From: an uncultured Oscillospiraceae bacterium
GTDB taxonomy: Bacteria > Bacillota > Clostridia > Oscillospirales > Acutalibacteraceae
Assembly: GCA_900546895.1 (NCBI GenBank)
Contig: UREO01000123.1
Coordinates: 1 to 8,414 of the forward strand
Direction: 5' to 3'
Length of the DNA stretch: 8,414 nt
The notes under the pieces were generated by a model. That model was not told the origin of the DNA, made no database searches, and was given only the letters and a program-made list of their open reading frames with translations. A program made the position numbers and the translations under genes. Shown here piece after piece: positions 4,815-8,414 of this stretch. The number at the start of each line of letters is the position of its first letter. Position 1 is the first letter of the stretch.

Positions 4815-6563
4815 CTAATCCGCGACCGCGAACTGGCTGTTGTAAAGATTCGCGTAAAAGCCATGCTTTTGCAGAAGCTGGTCATGCGTTCCCTGTTCGA
4901 TAATGCTTCCTTTGTTCATCACCAGAATCAGGTCCGCCTCCTTAATGGTGGAAAGGCGGTGGGCCACGATAAAGCTGGTCCTCCCCTTCATCATTTCGGT
5001 AAACGCCTTTTGAATACGGATTTCCGTTCTGGTATCGATGGAACTGGTCGCCTCGTCCAGAATCAGAATCGGCGGGTCGACCAGCATTACCCGGGCAATA
5101 CACAGCAGCTGCCGCTGTCCCTGTGAAATATTGCCGCCGTCCTCCGAAATCAGGGTGTCGTATCCGTTCGGCAGACGCATGATGAACGAGTGGGCGTGCG
5201 CCGCCTTTGCCGCGGCGACGATCTGTTCTTCCGTCACGTGTTCGCTTCCGTACGAGATATTGTCGCGCACCGTTCCGGAAAAAAGCCAGGTTTCCTGCAG
5301 CACCATGCCAAACATTTTCCGAAGGCTGTCGCGGGTGACGTCTTTTACATCGACCCCGTCAATTTTGATAGTACCGCTGTCCGCGTCATAGAAGCGCATC
5401 AGTAAATTGATAATGGTGGTCTTTCCGCACCCGGTCGGACCAACGATCGCAATCCGCTCGCCCTTTCTCGCCTTCAGGTTCATATTCTGAATCAGCTTGG
5501 CCTCCGGACGGTAGGAAAAATACACGTGCTCCACGTCCACATTCCCCTCGCTGTCCGTCAGGGCCAGCGCGCCGGGAGCGTCCGGTATTTCCTCCTGCTC
5601 GTCCAGCAGCCGGAAAAGACGGTCGGCAGAGGCAAACGCCGTCTGAATCTGGGTAATGACCGCGGTCACTTCGTTAAACGGCTTGGTATACTGATTGGCA
5701 TAGGCCAGAAACGAAGTGATCTGTCCGATCGTCAGCGGGCCGGGGCGTCCCGTAATTGCGCAGAGCGACCCGATCGCCGCGACTGCGGTGTACACAACGC
5801 CGTTGAGAAAACGGGTGCTGGGGTTGGAAAGAGAGGAATAAAACTGCGCTTTCACCCCGCAGTTGTAGAGCCTCCGGTTAATCTCGTCGAACTCCTCTTC
5901 CGAACGGCTTTCATAGAGAAACGTCTTTACGATTTTCTGGCCGCTGATCATTTCCTCCACATAACCGCTGAGCTCGCCCTGGGTCGCCTGCTGTTCGATA
6001 AACTGCCGGTGTGAAATCCGGGCGACAAAGCCCGCCACAAACAGCGAAAGCGGCGTAATCAGCACAACCACCACCGTAATAACAGGGCTGATGGTCAGCA
6101 TAAAAACAAGCGTTCCCAAAATGGTCACGATGCCGGTAAAAAGCTGGGTAAGCCCCTGCAGCAGGCCGTCGGCAACCTGATCGACATCGTTGACGACACG
6201 GCTGATGATATCGCCGTGCGCGTGACCGTCAATGTATCGAAGCGGCAGGCGATTGATCTTCTGATAAGCCTGTGCGCGCAGGTCGCGCACCGTATGATAG
6301 GTGATTTTATTCGTACAGTACGCCATTACCCACTGAAACACCGCGCTGACCACAATGGTCCCCGCAAGCATAACGAGAATAGGAATCATGTCCCTGTGGC
6401 CGACGTTGGAAGGCCCGATGATGCGGTCGACCGCACGGCCGATCAAGATCGGCCCGTAAAGGGTGAGCGAAATATGAATCAGCGCGCTGACGATCGCGCC
6501 GGCTAAAAAGACGGAATACGGCTTTGCGTAACGGAACAGCCGCTTTAATGTGGAACCTTTCAT
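4815..6563 (-). CDS. ABC exporter subunit, canonical ATPase half
   Basis: A 582-aa half-transporter with an N-terminal six-helix exporter domain (about residues 15-310) and a C-terminal nucleotide-binding domain (about 340-575). Motifs are intact: Walker A GPTGCGKT (375-382), Q-loop Q423, Walker B ILILDE with catalytic E504, and switch histidine H535 in VAHR. The signature is ISQGQ (479-483), with the X-loop ISEDGGN just before it. This SQGQ form is familiar from the BmrD/TM288 side of heterodimeric multidrug exporters. The ATG at 6563 overlaps the stop of the upstream subunit as ATGA, and GAGGTGAG lies 6 bases upstream of it. Translational coupling would give equal subunits. It likely exports hydrophobic drugs, lipids or peptides; the substrate is not predictable. 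No peptidase or self-immunity domain is fused. Confidence 0.95.
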   Translation of the reverse strand: MKGSTLKRLFRYAKPYSVFLAGAIVSALIHISLTLYGPILIGRAVDRIIGPSNVGHRDMIPILVMLAGTIVVSAVFQWVMAYCTNKITYHTVRDLRAQAYQKINRLPLRYIDGHAHGDIISRVVNDVDQVADGLLQGLTQLFTGIVTILGTLVFMLTISPVITVVVVLITPLSLFVAGFVARISHRQFIEQQATQGELSGYVEEMISGQKIVKTFLYESRSEEEFDEINRRLYNCGVKAQFYSSLSNPSTRFLNGVVYTAVAAIGSLCAITGRPGPLTIGQITSFLAYANQYTKPFNEVTAVITQIQTAFASADRLFRLLDEQEEIPDAPGALALTDSEGNVDVEHVYFSYRPEAKLIQNMNLKARKGERIAIVGPTGCGKTTIINLLMRFYDADSGTIKIDGVDVKDVTRDSLRKMFGMVLQETWLFSGTVRDNISYGSEHVTEEQIVAAAKAAHAHSFIMRLPNGYDTLISEDGGNISQGQRQLLCIARVMLVDPPILILDEATSSIDTRTEIRIQKAFTEMMKGRTSFIVAHRLSTIKEADLILVMNKGSIIEQGTHDQLLQKHGFYANLYNSQFAVAD

Positions 6564-8308
6564 TTTTTGCTCACCTCGTCCCTGCTCAGCTGCGACAGGC
6601 AGATTTCCTGATAGATCCTGCAGCTTTCCATCAACTGTTCGTGCGTACCGATTCCGGCGATCTCGCCGTCGTCCAGCACGATGATTTTATCCGCGCGCCG
6701 AATGGTGCTGGCGCGCTGGGAAACCATCAGCACGGTTATGCCGGAGGTTTCCCTTTGAATCGATTTTCTTAACGCCGCGTCCGTCGCGAAGTCCAGCGCG
6801 CTGGCGCTGTCGTCCAGAATCAGAATCCGCGGGCCTCCGACCAGCGCGCGGGCAATCGTCAGCCTTTGCTTCTGGCCTCCCGAAAAATTCTTGCCGCCCT
6901 GGTTGACCGGGCTTTGTATCCCCTGCGGCAGAGCGGACACAAATTCATACGCCTGCGCGATCTTCAGCGCCTTTTCCATTTCTTCCTGTGTCGCGTCCCG
7001 GTATGCGAAACGAAGGTTGCTCTCAATGGTACCGGAAAACAGGACGGCCTCCTGCGGCACCATGCCGATCTGGCCGCGCAGGGCGGAAAACGGATACTTG
7101 CGCACATTGACCCCGTCGATCAGGATTTCCCCCGACGACACGTCGTAAAAGCGGGGAATCAGATTGACAAGCGTGCTCTTTCCTGAGCCGGTGCCGCCGA
7201 TAATACCGACCGTTTCCCCGGGCATAATCGAAAAGTCCAAATTCTTCACCGCGTATTTATCAGGCCCGTCGTAGGAAAAACTCACATTTTTAAACTGAAT
7301 TTTCGACGTATCGGGCACAGGGGTGGCCGACGCCCCGACGGGATCCGGAACAGAGGAAACGGTATCAAGCACTTCATTTACACGCGAGGCGGAAGCGGAG
7401 GCTTTTGTAAAGGTCACCACCAGATTGGCAACGACGATCATTGCCAACAGGGTCTGCGACATGTAGTTTACAAACGCGATAACCTCCCCCTGCGTCATCG
7501 CGCCGGAATCGACCCGCCAGCCGCCGAACCATATGATGGCGATTACCGCAAAGTTCATAATTGTATAAGTAAGAGGATTCAGCAGCGCGGAAAGCTTACC
7601 GACCCGGATAGCGGTTTCCGTCTGGTCGTCTGCCGCCACATTGAAGCGTATCTCCTCGCTCTTCTGCTTAGAAAATGCCCGGATGACCCTCACGCCGCTT
7701 AGCCCCTCGCGGGTGATCAGGGAAATCGTATCCAGCTTTTTCTGCATAACCCGGAAAAACGGCACGGAACGCGTCATAATTTTATAAAGGACAAAGGCAA
7801 TCAGCGGAGTCGCGATTAAAAACACGACGGAAAGCGGAAAATCCACCAGCATCGCCATAATGATCGCGCCCACCGCAAGAAACGGAGCGCGGATGACAAG
7901 TCGGATCAGCATCGCGACCGCATACTGAAGCTGGTTGATATCGTTCGTCATGCGGGTAATGAGGGACGGAGTCCCGAAACGGTCGATTTCCGAATGGGAA
8001 AACGTGTTGATATGTTTGTAAAGCTCGCTGCGCACCACGGTTCCGAAGCCCTGTGACGCGATGGAGGCAAGCTTCTGGCAGACCAGCGCGGAGCACAGGC
8101 CGGTCACGCCGAGCAGGAGCATGATTCCGCCCATGCGCCAGACATAGCCGACGTTGCCGGTCCGCACGCCGTTGTCGATCATCTTTGCCGTGATAATCGG
8201 CACAATCAATTCAAAGATTGCCTCGATCAGCTTAAAAATCGGCCCGATAATGACCTGCTTTCGGTATTTTTTCAAGTATTTCGCGAGCTTCAGCATTTTT
8301 TGAATCAT
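6560..8308 (-). CDS. ABC exporter subunit, degenerate ATPase half
   Basis: A 582-aa half-transporter and partner of the downstream gene. The membrane domain spans about residues 18-305 and the nucleotide-binding domain about 335-575. Walker A GGTGSGKST (371-379), Q419 and the signature FSGGQ (475-479) are present. The catalytic glutamate after Walker B is replaced by D500 (ILILDD), and the switch histidine by Q531 (VSQR). These two changes are the mark of the degenerate site in BmrC/TM287-type subunits: this half binds ATP but should hydrolyse little, while its FSGGQ completes the active site on the partner. The ATG at 8308 has GAGGA almost touching it. ATG at residue 5 (8294-8296) has GAGGA about eleven bases upstream, so a 578-aa form is possible. 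Preceded by its own -10 box. Confidence 0.95.
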   Translation of the reverse strand: MIQKMLKLAKYLKKYRKQVIIGPIFKLIEAIFELIVPIITAKMIDNGVRTGNVGYVWRMGGIMLLLGVTGLCSALVCQKLASIASQGFGTVVRSELYKHINTFSHSEIDRFGTPSLITRMTNDINQLQYAVAMLIRLVIRAPFLAVGAIIMAMLVDFPLSVVFLIATPLIAFVLYKIMTRSVPFFRVMQKKLDTISLITREGLSGVRVIRAFSKQKSEEIRFNVAADDQTETAIRVGKLSALLNPLTYTIMNFAVIAIIWFGGWRVDSGAMTQGEVIAFVNYMSQTLLAMIVVANLVVTFTKASASASRVNEVLDTVSSVPDPVGASATPVPDTSKIQFKNVSFSYDGPDKYAVKNLDFSIMPGETVGIIGGTGSGKSTLVNLIPRFYDVSSGEILIDGVNVRKYPFSALRGQIGMVPQEAVLFSGTIESNLRFAYRDATQEEMEKALKIAQAYEFVSALPQGIQSPVNQGGKNFSGGQKQRLTIARALVGGPRILILDDSASALDFATDAALRKSIQRETSGITVLMVSQRASTIRRADKIIVLDDGEIAGIGTHEQLMESCRIYQEICLSQLSRDEVSKK

Positions 8309-8340
8309 TCCTCTGTTCTATCTTGTGAATTTCGTGTATT

Positions 8341-8349
8341 ATTATAGCA
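8341..8349 (-). promoter_or_regulatory. Extended -10 promoter of the ABC operon
   Basis: The minus strand reads TGCTATAAT (8349-8341), identical to the box before the sugar transferase. A start near 8334 gives a leader of about 26 bases, too short for an attenuator of the bmrB leader-peptide kind. The -35 region falls at about 8364-8369, where genomic sequence ends and adapter begins, so it cannot be judged fully. Confidence 0.65.
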
Positions 8350-8368
8350 TATTGATACCCATATGAAT

Positions 8369-8414
8369 CTGTCTCTTATACACATCTGACGCTGCCGACG
8401 AATTAGACGGTGTA
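8369..8414. other. Illumina Nextera adapter contamination (not genomic)
   Basis: CTGTCTCTTATACACATCT (8369-8387) is the 19-base Tn5 mosaic end used in Nextera libraries. It is followed by GACGCTGCCGACGA (8388-8401), the complement of the Nextera Read 1 adapter. The next eight bases ATTAGACG (8402-8409) sit in the i5 index slot; their complement CGTCTAAT matches, from memory, Nextera XT index S510. GTGTA (8410-8414) begins the complement of the P5 flow-cell sequence. Order and spacing match the library construct exactly. Genomic sequence ends at 8368. Confidence 0.98.

Noticed and set aside
5526..6014. 162-aa plus-strand frame antisense to the ABC subunit
   Set aside because: Shadow of a motif-complete ABC gene; its sequence is Arg/Gly-rich with no recognisable fold.
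8348..8365. CATAT/ATATG inverted repeat just upstream of the ABC -10 box
   Set aside because: Only 5-bp arms in AT-rich sequence, and the flank is cut off by adapter, so an operator cannot be supported.
8369..8387. Tn5 mosaic-end sequence as evidence of a transposon
   Set aside because: It continues directly into Nextera adapter, index and P5 bases, so it is a library artefact.

Overview
This is an ordinary chromosomal stretch of a mid-GC Bacillota, most likely a Clostridia/Oscillospirales-type anaerobe. The assignment rests on the character of the proteins (a clostridial-type M23 peptidase with a long N-terminal region, a small protein ending in QDADDL, a ROK glucokinase, and a BmrCD/TM287-288-type ABC pair), on strong AGGAGG/GAGGTG ribosome binding sites, and on GTG and TTG starts. 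No sequence search was possible, so genus-level placement is not attempted.

Layout. (1) Positions 1-198 are AT-rich (about 28% GC by hand count) and hold the 5' end of an unrecognised small membrane-protein gene reading out of the left edge. (2) At 199-218 the composition jumps to about 53% GC, exactly at a 20-bp perfect copy of the 3' end of the tRNA-Leu(UAA) gene at 370-456. This is the signature of a tyrosine-recombinase attachment site, so the left edge is probably the end of an integrated element. (3) A minus-strand block from 2503 down to 370 holds a monotopic phosphoglycosyl transferase, a 59-aa conserved-looking small protein (missed by usual length cut-offs), a secreted M23 metallopeptidase, and tRNA-Leu with its own promoter and terminator. 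(4) A divergent plus-strand pair (2726-4775) encodes a ROK sugar kinase and aldose 1-epimerase. They act together on free hexose: the epimerase interconverts anomers and the kinase phosphorylates the sugar into glycolysis. A perfect 14-bp hairpin between the two convergent units ends it. (5) A minus-strand two-gene operon (8308 to 4815) with an ATGA overlap encodes a heterodimeric ABC exporter with one degenerate and one canonical ATP site. (6) The last 46 bases, 8369-8414, are not genomic. They are Illumina Nextera adapter, i5 index and the start of P5, so true sequence ends at 8368.

I did not find an undescribed multi-gene system. The points most worth a second look are the tRNA-Leu attachment-site scar and foreign flank, a terminator-like hairpin that buries the Shine-Dalgarno of the 59-aa gene, the matching upstream architecture of the M23 gene, and the adapter contamination.
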